NCBI GenBank assembly: GCA_964036045.1
Contig: OZ038398.1
Span: 24,930,109 to 24,994,108, forward strand
Length of the DNA stretch: 64,000 nucleotides
Direction: 5' to 3'
Origin: Eutreptiella sp. 'Long Island Sound 2002'
Lineage: Eukaryota > Euglenozoa > Euglenophyceae > Eutreptiales > Eutreptiaceae
Below are positions 25,301 through 31,657 of this stretch, in pieces (the stretch's first letter is position 1; each line of letters begins with the position of its first letter). The notes beneath the pieces were generated by a model, which made no database searches, was not told the origin of the DNA, and worked only from the letters and a program-made list of their open reading frames with translations. A program made the position numbers and the translations under genes.

Positions 25301-26995
25301 CAGCCCAGAGTTCAGCAATAGGTACAATACACCCCATCTGGTATCAAGTTTTTTGTTAGGCAGCTCATTCAATGTATAATTTAGAACATAAACTTTTATT
25401 ATATCTTGTAGTAGTAGTCATAAATATTGCTCAAAAGAATTTTCCGCGCCTTCGGCGCCAGAGTTCATAATAACTAATTATTGGTCCCTGTCAATTGAAC
25501 CCTTTTCCCAACCCCAGCCCCCCAGATTTTGGGGGCTCTATTGACCCCCCCCCCCTCCACTTGCAAGCCCGATAAGCCAAGATTAACAGATAACTCTCTC
25601 GTTATCGTCTCAGTCAGAGGTGGAATATTGAACACAATCAAGCGATTTTTTAATATTTGGAACAATTAAATAAATTCTTTACAATGGAACGGATATCTTG
25701 GCTCCATTTATTGAGGGCGGATTGACTAAACCATAAAATAAAGGCTCCAGTTGACTCAAGAAAATCTTCTTTTTTGTATTAGGATGAAATCAAGCTACTA
25801 CTACCACGTGTTGCACTCATGGGAAATCTGTTAGGGATAATTGTTCTTCGCCCTCACCAACGAATCCATATAGTGAATGTGATGTACTTGTATCAAGCTT
25901 TTCGTTAATAATCGCCAAACACATCGGTCTTGTGCATCACTCTTTAGTTGATTGAGATCATACAAAGATTGAAGCCCCAATCTCAGATACTGTAAATCCT
26001 GATCAAGAACAGTTGGTAAGCATAACATTCTTCTTCCATGCCACAGCTTTATTCCATCACATTTTGCTCGAAAATATAATTGCACAAAGTGGTTGGCTGG
26101 TATATCTTGTGACCAGATAAGTTCCATCTTGCTTTCATCAATTTGAATCTTAATGATAATAACAATAAAGTATAATTTACGACATTCCAAAAGCTACATA
26201 TGACATATAAAAAGATCAAGAACAAACCATAGAAAGCAAAACACCATATAATGGTGATCGACAATCGTAATTATCTGAACCAACGGGTATTTCTGATAAA
26301 ATGAAAGAAGGCGTTTCGGACTTCTGGTATTCCCAATAAATGACACAGGGTAAAACAACAAATACTGTGAATTAATTCCGCTTGAAGTTTGGTGCACGGA
26401 GTATTCCATAGTGAACAAAGAAAGATAAAATGCCAAATCTTCAATTTCCTTCTGACAATTGCATAATGGAGATCCAGACAGATTATGCTTAAACTTCCAA
26501 TTGTGTGATCCTTGGATCTAAAAGCCCAGTGCGTTCAGGGTTTGTGCTGTGTCACCATACACAATATACAGTGGTCGGGGGATGGGTCGCGTCCACGGAC
26601 CCAGGCCAGGGGTGTGGGGGGCTGAGCGCTCTGAAGGGAACTCGACAAACCTTCCGCGGACTCGCATCTGCCATCACCGGTTGGTTTCATCCCCAGCACA
26701 CCTCCTGAAGCACACGAGAGAGCAATGCATGCGCAACAGGTTGAGGTTAGCAGGCAACGTGGGGTCCAAGGGTCCAAGCAAGAAAGCAAAGGGGGTTGAG
26801 AAGCCTCGGTTACGGTTGTGCTGCGGCAGGCGGCTGTTGCAATTACAGCACCAGCCACCCTCTACATGACGTCAACACAGCGTCCGGCACATTATTGAGG
26901 CGCAATGGGAGATGCCCTGGGCTGCGGAACCTGCACAATGCAGTATGACGAGGGACTGCTGATTGCGGGAGTAACGGATTGAGTAGCTGATTGAG
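7133..26995 (-). CDS. L-asparaginase, type I (AnsA-like), eight exons over about 20 kb
   Basis: The family hydrolyses L-asparagine to aspartate and ammonia, usually in the cytosol. Eight exons can be joined on the minus strand: 26995-26931 (A, start uncertain), 26704-about 26678 (B), 24866-24759 (C), 22748-22596 (D), 21885-21766 (E), 10440-10192 (F), 9196-8974 (G), 7308-7133 (H, stop TAA). All junctions except B/C are GT-AG and phase-consistent. Their order follows the family: the GG-LGM loop, the VSGYLAERM helix, the PLIDSSEM and GTDTM boxes, VVLTGS with NDARRNL, FFGDKLLRGNR with DAFDSPNFPPL, EFYGTGN, TQC, and DMTTEAAVAKL. The length is about 370 residues, normal for type I. No signal peptide is seen. 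The usual nucleophilic Thr of the GGT loop is Val here; Thr-Asp of GTDTM and Lys of GNRACK are kept. The B/C splice is unresolved because no canonical donor of the right phase was found, and the true start codon is probably in an undetected 5' exon. Confidence 0.85.
8372..8670. repeat. (CCCT)n / (GGGA)n microsatellite, about 300 bp
   Basis: Almost uninterrupted tetranucleotide repeats with a handful of one-base interruptions. The tract lies in the 1.66-kb intron between asparaginase exons G and H. The G-rich strand is the sense strand, so the pre-mRNA would carry (GGGA)n. The long frames across it are simply the repeat read in codons. Confidence 0.97.
8974..9196 (-). CDS. asparaginase exon G (C-terminal domain start)
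   Basis: The 223 nt encode LLLQSLTQLITQ, MLLEFYGTGNPSAKGDLL, DRGIVVVACTQC and GTYALG. These correspond to the C-terminal domain strand, the glycine-rich turn and the TQC motif. The donor GTGTGC at 8973 leaves one base that completes a Gly codon with exon H. Confidence 0.9.
10192..10440 (-). CDS. asparaginase exon F (catalytic Lys segment)
   Basis: The 83 codons, phase 0 to 0, begin VCIFFGDKLLRGNRACK and continue through DAFDSPNFPPLGKL to LVPGFSDE. The lysine after GNR corresponds to the active-site lysine of the family. The acceptor is ATTTTTTCAG and the donor GTTTGG. Confidence 0.9.
11126..12007 (+). CDS. possible nested ORF, antisense in asparaginase intron 5
   Basis: A 293-codon open frame on the plus strand. 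The second half (from about 11380) has a plausible amino-acid mix and no low-complexity tract, including AAEVYGAADDGAALIAELLG. The first part is a proline and glycine run caused by a C-run and CACC repeats at 11300-11350. The GC-rich composition alone can open such frames and no family is recognised. Its 3' end runs into a tandem repeat. Confidence 0.2.
   Translation: MHWTAAINQFLSIMCANPSQSGLGPLRWPPSCGLFGHDWRTKFRKGRGGCLGGRGSGPGPPPPPPHPTPPIHPSTHGALCWHDRFRQRVLGPARPPAYWVAVPSGVLGLWDPLHPGVDTPPGQHTLVSMAAEVYGAADDGAALIAELLGALSRPVLQLSHLLWRATAVDKAVRAGSLAHPDVLTCRQSALLGVVVRVLPRWKLAPGTQSALPLPPPQCPGPDGGCLVVVALSAEDTTFLWRALQQHLPPVWLLHPALAPALRAQWQADLYAHQLGPDAVLLWEPGTPVEYWRL
11841..12335. repeat. degenerate tandem repeat, four units of about 110-170 bp
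   Basis: The motif TGTGGCGTGCGCTGCAGC recurs at 11841, 12013, 12120 and 12250. Each copy is followed at a similar distance by CAGCCCTGCGTGCGCAG. Spacing varies from 107 to 172 bp, so the array is old or unequally expanded. Confidence 0.7.
12716..12900. repeat. (CAGACAC)n and AACAAA-rich low-complexity tract
   Basis: Four CAGACAC units at about 12719-12748 precede an A/C-rich run of AACAAA-like units to about 12900. In the asparaginase sense direction this is a G/T-rich tract inside intron 5. Confidence 0.7.
13340..16544. repeat. satellite A, array 1 (46-48 bp hairpin unit)
   Basis: Several dozen units of 46-48 bp. Each consists of a self-complementary part, arm GCACTGCCCACTGCC, a CCCA-type loop and arm GGCAGTGTGGCAGTGC, then a linker ATTGCAGGAGTT. 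Copies are diverged but keep the symmetry. Single satellite B units interrupt the array near 13840, 14895, 15210, 15380, 15700 and 15955. Units between about 15461 and 15900 are in reverse orientation. The array lies in asparaginase intron 5. Confidence 0.95.
15461..15900. repeat. inverted block inside satellite A array 1
   Basis: Here the units read AACTCCTGCAATGCACTGC, the reverse complement of those on both sides, and an enclosed satellite B unit (about 15700-15775) is also reversed. The block is therefore an inversion of a composite A+B segment of about 440 bp. Confidence 0.9.
16545..16870. repeat. segmental duplication, copy 1
   Basis: About 320 bp nearly identical to 20693-21000. Both follow the end of a satellite A array and both run into an ACAC-type microsatellite, giving a composite unit duplicated at an offset of about 4.15 kb. 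Confidence 0.9.
17004..17089. repeat. 46-bp direct duplication
   Basis: Two copies starting at 17004 and 17050 share CTCTTACGAGGATACCACC with two or three substitutions between them. Confidence 0.85.
17125..17233. repeat. ACACAGC-type microsatellite, short copy
   Basis: An irregular run of ACAAC, ACAGC and ACACC units following segmental duplication copy 1. It is the shorter counterpart of the array at 20995-21580. Confidence 0.8.
17740..18530. repeat. satellite B array (90-92 bp unit, about eight copies)
   Basis: The landmark GGCGCTCTTTAGGCAGCGACC recurs, with substitutions, at about 17833, 17921, 18011, 18103, 18194, 18283, 18373 and 18465. This gives a period of 90-92 bp. Each unit also carries a GACTCCCCGTCCCCCCAGC-like core and GTGGGCCCGCGCC. 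Isolated copies of part of the unit punctuate both satellite A arrays. Confidence 0.9.
18531..20692. repeat. satellite A, array 2
   Basis: The same 46-48 bp hairpin unit as array 1, beginning immediately after the satellite B array. Single B fragments interrupt it near 18970, 19385, 19595, 19812 and 20315. The end matches the end of array 1, including a doubled CCCACTGCCCACTGCCCAC before the duplicated flank. Confidence 0.95.
20693..21000. repeat. segmental duplication, copy 2
   Basis: Near-identical to 16545-16870, with scattered substitutions. It joins satellite A array 2 to the long ACAC-type microsatellite. Confidence 0.9.
20995..21580. repeat. (ACACAGC/ACACAAC)n array, about 585 bp
   Basis: Built from ACACAAC and ACACAGC pentamer/heptamer mixtures. 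A higher-order marker ACACTAGACAACACAGC recurs at irregular intervals (about 21098, 21182, 21251, 21307, 21371). The lack of stop codons on the minus strand (Leu-Cys-Cys-Val frames) is a consequence of the repeat. It lies 181 bp downstream of asparaginase exon E. Confidence 0.95.
21766..21885 (-). CDS. asparaginase exon E
   Basis: Exactly 40 codons, phase 0 to 0, read NLERPVVLTGS through NDARRNLAVSMIF to DLFE. They match the family segment after the GTDTM helix. The acceptor is CTTGTTCAG and the donor GTAAAC. This exon is followed by the 11.3-kb satellite-filled intron. Confidence 0.9.
22596..22748 (-). CDS. asparaginase exon D (Thr-Asp catalytic box)
   Basis: The 51 codons, phase 0 to 0, run from PLIDSSEMGPDTW to SALSFMLQ. 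They contain the second active-site signature SGTDTMAY, in which Thr and Asp of GTDT belong to the catalytic set in characterised asparaginases. The acceptor is TATCCTCAG and the donor GTGCGC. Confidence 0.9.
23307..24195. repeat. dispersed repeat R1, two copies about 640 bp apart
   Basis: Copies at 23307-23560 and 23945-24195 share GTCTGCAGTTCAGTTCTAGAC, a G-run, CCCCATTTCATTCTGA and CCACTCACAACAAATGAAAA. The intervening DNA holds a related fragment of R2. All of it lies in the asparaginase intron between exons C and D. Confidence 0.8.
23640..24620. repeat. dispersed repeat R2, copies 23640-23765 and 24495-24620
   Basis: Both contain AAATTTCCGGG, a TAGTATGGG-TGGGGGTCCAGA block, a G-run of up to 16, and GTCAGGCCTCACAGGTAAGC. 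R1 and R2 alternate (R1-R2-R1-R2), suggesting tandem duplication of one composite element. Confidence 0.75.
24364..24473. repeat. 41-bp minisatellite, about 2.7 copies
   Basis: CAACTCAAGGGGCCACACC starts at 24364, 24405 and 24446, an exact 41-bp period, with only single-base differences. Confidence 0.9.
24690..24729. repeat. (CA)n microsatellite
   Basis: CA/CAGA dinucleotide tract in the asparaginase intron immediately 3' of exon C. A similar CA-rich tract lies at 23896-23945. Confidence 0.9.
24759..24866 (-). CDS. asparaginase exon C
   Basis: The 36 codons include GHMPCVSGYLAERMAGM and DVPQYEVVDLL. In the family this helix and strand lead directly into the PL-D-SS-M box, which is the start of exon D. 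The acceptor AACCTCAG and donor GTGTGT both sit in phase 0. The frame also stays open upstream to a second acceptor (GTTGCAG), an alternative start. Confidence 0.75.
25440..25580. mobile_element. end fragment of the 45.85-kb-type inverted-repeat element
   Basis: Shares with 46100-46225 the CGCCTTCGGCGCCAGAGTTC palindrome region, GGTCC-TGTCAATTGA and GGGGGCTCTATTGACCCCCC. Only one end of the element is present here. Confidence 0.7.
25831..26517 (-). pseudogene. two adjacent ORFs, possible non-LTR retroelement 3' relic
   Basis: The upstream frame (26517-26194) is open from a stop at 26518 and reads SHNWKFKHNLSGSPLCNCQ followed by KEIEDLAFYL. That Cys-x-Cys then Glu-rich then helix layout resembles the C-terminal Cys-His segment of non-LTR retrotransposon proteins, but the usual final His and Cys are not seen. 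The next frame (26190-25831, 119 codons) includes LIWSQDIPANHFVQLYF and ends NNYP. AATAAA lies downstream on the minus strand near 25710. The frames are separated by one stop, so the sequence is broken or spliced. Family assignment is weak. Confidence 0.35.
26678..26704 (-). CDS. asparaginase exon B (nucleophile loop, Thr replaced by Val)
   Basis: The acceptor GTGCTTCAG precedes base 26704. Joined to exon A, it reads AGGVLGMKPTG, aligning with the family loop TGGTIGM. The 3' border is uncertain. The only nearby GT donor (at 26677) leaves phase 1, which does not fit exon C, so a non-canonical donor or a missed mini-exon is possible. Confidence 0.5.
26931..26995 (-). CDS. asparaginase exon A (N-terminal beta strand)
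   Basis: This exon encodes a segment ending SLVILHCAG, equivalent to the first beta strand before the nucleophile loop. The donor GTTCCG follows base 26931 in phase 1 and fits exon B. The 5' border is tentative (acceptor ATTACCAG at 26996). The frame stays open further upstream, so the exon may be longer. Confidence 0.55.
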
Positions 26996-27384
26996 CTGGT
27001 AATCCCGGAAATGGCCAGGACACAGCAGAAGCTATATGGTAGCGAATCCACTGTCCTGTACCCTCGCCCCCCTCCTCGCCTGGCAAAGCGACCAGTCACG
27101 TTTCCCTGTTTGTCCAGGGGTGGGCAGTTGGACAAGATGGTGGATAGTTTTGCCGCCAGAAAATTGCTCTTGCGGCATTTTGTGCGGACGTTGGAGGTGT
27201 GTCGCCAAATATCCTGCCTAGCACCAGGCCCTTCGGCAGAGGAACCTGCCTCAACCGTTCCACATGCCTGAATTCCTGTCCTCTTGCACCAATGCCATGC
27301 AACCACAGTTTTATTTGATTGTTTTCTTGTGAAAAATAAAATACCTTGAGTATATCGGATCTTAAATAATAATCGAAGGGGCAA

Positions 27385-27640
27385 CCGGGCTTGCAATTGG
27401 AGGGGGGAGGGTCAAAAGAGCCTCTTGGCTAGACCCCCCACTGCCCCAAAAAGGGGTCATTTGACAGGACCCCCAAAATCCTACCGAGACTGACCCCCGG
27501 GCCTCGGAGGTGACCCACACCCAAAATTGGGCAAAAAATGAAAATGGGATTTTTGGAATCAGTGTGTCGAGGGGGTTCAGAAAAGTCATCATTTGCCATA
27601 TATTTGGTGAAACTAAAGTTTTTTTTTTAAAAAACAACAA
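27385..27640. mobile_element. end fragment of the 45.85-kb-type inverted-repeat element
   Basis: Shares with 45860-46075 the segments CCTACCGAGACTGACCCC, GGCCTCGGAGGTGACCC, GAAAATGGGATTTTTGGAAT and AAAAGTCATCATTTGCCATA. The opposite end is missing here; a lone opposite end lies at 25440-25580. Confidence 0.75.
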
Positions 27641-27904
27641 ATGGCGGCAGAAAGGTGCCACTTGATCATGGGGCTGGTCGTTGGACAAGGCGGTCGTTGT
27701 GCGGGGGGTACCACTCAAGCAGAATGTTGTGGCAAGCAGCAACGGCTCTTCACAAGCATGACCCAGTCCCTCTTTCCCTCGACCACCGGCTCACAAACAT
27801 GTCATCGTCTTGACCACAAACACTGTGATCATAAAAACAACGGTCAGACTGGGCGGTCGTACTTGGACAAGGGAGTGCTGGCGCAGGGGAGGGGGCTCCG
27901 CATA

Positions 27905-28060
27905 AACGTTTCGTGCACCATTGGCCACACGGGTCTGGGAAGCACTTGAAAGGCTGACAGTCGCATCTGTAAGCTACCGCGGGTGTGTTGTTCCCACACT
28001 CGCAGCTGGAAGGGCATGAATTGAGCAGGTTGCGGCTGGCATGTCTGACGAAGTGTGCAT
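27905..28060 (-). CDS. possible Cys-rich exon, unassigned
   Basis: The minus strand reads LLNSCPSSCECGNN followed by a stretch with CDC, KCFPDPC and GQWC: ten cysteines in about 40 residues. It lies between the RING exon and the first recognised asparaginase exon and could belong to either transcript or to none. Splice borders are not convincing. Confidence 0.2.
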
Positions 28061-28439
28061 TAGGTAACGGAAAGGGGTTGAGAATTGAGGTTGGACTGAA
28101 GGCTTTGCCACAGCTCTTGCGTTTTCCATGAGAAGAACCGTGCACTATTTCCAGTGGCACACGTCATTGCCTGGAAAATGCAAAGTCGTCTTGGGATGTG
28201 GATGAATGGTAAGGCAACGGTTTTTAGCCCTGGTATGTGGCACATTGCCAATACGCGAGAGCATGCGCGAGTGTGCGCCGCACTCAAAGAGCAAACTGCA
28301 TAGCAGGTCGCTTGAGGAGGTCCCAAAGGGGCTGCATAACGAATGCAGCACGCGGCGTTGTGGAAAATGTCGTGCGCCAATTACGGGACGACTCATATGC
28401 AACGCAGCGTGTTACAACAGTCCCTGGGTGACGGGACCG

Positions 28440-28635
28440 AGAGTTTGAAGCCAGGGAACCCTCCTCCCTGTTTTGAGCACAGGGCAGCATAGGGATCCAT
28501 ATCGTTGTCCCAAGGGCCCAGGCGCTGACCTGTATTGATGATAAGCACCCGCAGGTGCTTGCGAGATGCCCCCACCTCCAAGAAATCATCGGGGCCCATA
28601 GTTGCCACAGTTGCAGAGTATCTGTACCTTAAGAC
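28440..28635 (-). CDS. candidate second exon downstream of the RING exon
   Basis: Open frame reading MGPDDFLEVGASRKHLRVLI and GPWDNDMDPYAALC, with normal-looking composition and no low complexity. The possible acceptor TTAAGGTACAG upstream would need phase 2, which the RING exon donor does not provide, so the junction is unresolved. No family recognised. Confidence 0.35.
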
Positions 28636-28744
28636 TCAGCGAAGGCTGCCAACATGTATGGTTCAAAAAGATGCTACAAAACAGCAAATTGTACGGACAG
28701 AGGCCTGGCCATGGCCGCACCAACCACAGCCAGAGAAAGAGCAA

Positions 28745-28975
28745 CCACAGCCACAACCACAGCTACAGCTGAAGGCAGGATCACAGCCACAACCACAACC
28801 ACAACCACAACCACAGCCCAAAACCACAACCACAACTACATCAACAACACAACCACAACCACCACAACCACCACAACCACCACAGTCACAACCACAACCA
28901 CAACCATCACCACAACCACAACCACAACCACAACTACAGCCACAACCACAGCAACAACCACCACCACAACCCCGA
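28745..28975. repeat. (CCACAA)n hexanucleotide repeat
   Basis: Imperfect CCACAA/CCACAG units on the plus strand, so (TTGTGG)n in the RING gene's sense direction. It fills most of the proposed intron after the RING exon. The Gln-Pro and Thr-rich plus-strand frames across it are repeat artefacts. Confidence 0.9.
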
Positions 28976-28980
28976 CCAAC

Positions 28981-29283
28981 ATCCTGGAGAAACAAATTTG
29001 GCAGTGGCGGCGAACCCAACTCCCCACGACACGGTGGGCACTGTGGAGCGCGTGCTTGAAAGACTCTCTTAGTACATGCAGAGCAGATGCCGTGTCCATT
29101 CGAACAGGAAAGCACCACTGCAGTGACGTTTAGGTCCAAGCAGACTGGACAAATCAGTGTAGCAGGGGCAGGCTGGTTGGCCAAATCCTCAACTCCAAAA
29201 AGCTCAGTGCTGCAGGGGAAGGACACTTTCTGAGTGTCTATTTTTTTTTCGATTTCAGCATTTCTGCAATGCAGTGACGCCAA
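28981..29283 (-). CDS. C3HC4 RING-finger protein, first exon
   Basis: RING fingers bind two zinc ions and usually recruit an E2 in ubiquitin transfer. From the Met at 29283, ligands fall at Cys45, Cys48, Cys60, His64, Cys67, Cys70, Cys82 and Cys85. The spacing C-x2-C-x11-C-x3-H-x2-C-x2-C-x11-C-x2-C fits C3HC4. The text reads CPVCLDL, CSNGHGICSAC and CPPCRGEL. About 44 residues precede the domain. A donor GTTGGT after codon 101 would end the exon where a (TTGTGG)n tract starts. The rest of the protein is uncertain, since only one further candidate exon (28440-28635) was found. Upstream of 29283 lies degenerate DNA, so the promoter region is not apparent. Confidence 0.65.
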
Positions 29284-29299
29284 ATCAAATAAAAATCGT

Positions 29300-31657
29300 C
29301 CTGATTTGGCCGATTTTGGGCGTGCTGATCACCTTCACAATCCATCACAACACCCGTCGTTCGATTCGCCATTTTTCACACCTTCCCTGTTATCCCCGCG
29401 CAATTCTTCCCCAATTTACACTATGACCACCTATTTCGCAAAACTCACGTCCTTTACTTCCGCCCTTTCTCCCGGACTTGATGTTGGAGTCTCCATGTTA
29501 TTCGGACACAACCCGTCCCGCCTAGCGTCAGCAAATCAGACTCCCAATTCGACTTTGCAAGTCAACCACCCGTCATGCCACGTCCATTGCCATGAAGGCA
29601 AAATTTGGGACCAAAAGCAACGACTTTTCATGCCCAAAGTGTATGCTCGCCAACAAAAAATGTCCAAGTTCCACCTTGACTTGGAAGCCGCCGACTTTCA
29701 ATCAGCCTTCCTACACACCGACTCCAACGTTCTTGAACACGCAAGAGTCTCCAACGTCGCCCACAACAACTACAATCATTTAGAAAAGGTACTAATCCAA
29801 CACCCTAAATTCTTTATCAAGCAGTACGAGCTCGACTACCCGTTCACCAACGCTAAAAACCGCCCACCTACGGCTACACCTTGGGCGAAGAAATTGCGCA
29901 CGGTGCTTGATTCGGCAAAAGAGAAAAGGAAACTCATAACAGGTTGGATAGCCTTTCCGTTGTGGGACGCGCTCATCACCGCCCTCACGTTTCGGATGCT
30001 AGGAACCAATTCCGCTCTTTTTTCACTCTTTCCTTTCATCCGGTGTATTGTTTGCCGACATGATGTGCAACTACGGGATTTTTATTCCAAGTGTCCAAAG
30101 ATGGCAAAACGGCACTTGAATTCCGCAGTTCCGGCCACCAAGCTAAACCTTACGTGACGATCCTAGTAGACTCCACGTTCAAAGGCGAGGTGGAACTCTT
30201 TGATTTGCACCTCAAATTCGAGCGCTATAGCCTAGCGGTGCGACATGTACACTCCTCCTTGAAGAACTTGAGCCTCTACAAGCCGTTAGGTTTCGAAATT
30301 AGCATCCATCTCCCCGACCAAATGGAGCCAACCGATGCGAAAACCCTCGAGAACAAACCCAAGCAACGCCCACTCGGAGACGCTTGGAGCTTCATGCAAT
30401 TTATCAATGACATGTTCGTTCCACACATTGCCAACACCACCATCAATACACGCAACACGTATTTTCCCTTCGGCAATATCCTTCCCCATTGGAATCCCCA
30501 CATTGGGCATACTACTGATTTCATTGGAAGCTACTGAGTGCACTAGCCGACGAGCTACTCCAAAAAATCCGGGAATGCTCCCACTTCCTTGCGGGCGATT
30601 TATCGGTCATGGACATGAGCGCCCTAACAAGATGTTTTCCGTGTAGTCATCGCTCATGACCACAGAGAAAAACACCCCGGCCTCGAGGCGCCGGAAATGT
30701 TCGCCGATATCATTGGGAAATTACGGGGAGACAAGTCGTGCATGATACCTCAAGGCGCCATTTTCCGCTCTAGGGACACCTTTTTATTGGCTTGCAGCCT
30801 CACACACACTCCATGCGACCTCGTGAAGAACCAAGAGCAAACTTTTGCTTTGCGCATGTTTGCCAAGGGGGGAAGTAACACACTACACTACACACTACAC
30901 ATATATTTCATGTAACTCAGACTGGGACAGAAAACTGCTTGTTGAAGAAAGGCACACAATTGTTTTAAGTATAAAACAAGGGTTCTCATCATGCGGCCTC
31001 ATTCTTTTCCACGGTGTGAATGGGCTACTAGTCCGTCTCTCTTCCCGCCAAAGCGCCAATGCACGGGCGTCCAAAACGCAATCCGGCGCTCCCCGCTCTC
31101 ACACTCGGCCCACAGCCCCGGAATATGATGCCTCCCAACTACCCAAAATGACGGTCCTACTCACGGCACCCCAAGTAGCTCTCCCCTTGGACCTTCGAGT
31201 GCAGGCAGCTTTCTTGGGTGAATACATCTCCTTTGAGCCCACGTGCCCACCCTACAAATACCAACAATCTTATCTAGTAGAATACAAGAGCGAGAAATCC
31301 GCGATCCTTGCCACCGACTTCGTGAACGGCGACACCCACTTTACTCCGCTTCACCGGAACGCGCTCCTCCTACCGGGCCTCCTCCCAGAAGTGGACCTTG
31401 ATGTACCGGAGCACGAACAAGACACGGTAAGGCGCCTCCAAGCCGCAACCAAACTCGGGTCCGCGGACTTCGTACAACGCCTCCTTTCCACCTTCCAAGA
31501 TAACACGGACGACATGCTACACAAAGTGCATAATTGGGTTACGCCGTACGCGCAAGTAGGGGATCTTAAGCACATGGATGAAAACGAGACCAAATTGGTC
31601 ATGCCTCGCACTGGTGCCGCTGATATCACGGGGGGGGGCGACTACCAACAACCCTGA
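29300..31657 (+). pseudogene. degenerate coding region with several frame changes
   Basis: Protein-like stretches follow one another on the plus strand but in different frames. 29420-30060 includes MTTYFAKLTSFTSALSPG and LITGWIAFPLWDALITAL. 30091-30537 includes KPYVTILVDSTFKGEVELF and LGDAWSFMQFINDMFV. 30530-30650 includes LADELLQKIRECSHFLAGDL. 30655-30880 includes MFADIIGKLRGDKSCMIPQG. 31140-31657 includes DLRVQAAFLGEYISFEP and ATDFVNGDTHFTPLHRNALL. The borders lack clear splice sites, so frameshift decay fits better than exons. No family is recognised; a retroelement polyprotein is possible. Confidence 0.35.

Larger units (their letters stand above)
25345..26520. other. AT-rich island inside asparaginase intron 2
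   Basis: About 1.2 kb with markedly lower GC than its flanks and abundant TTATT and AATAA. It is bounded left by the element end at 25440-25580. Two long minus-strand frames fill its right half (listed separately). The sharp composition change suggests an inserted sequence of different origin. Confidence 0.7.

Noticed and set aside
28535-29133. Plus-strand Gln-Pro and Thr-rich frames
   Set aside because: Antisense reading of the (TTGTGG)n tract and RING exon.
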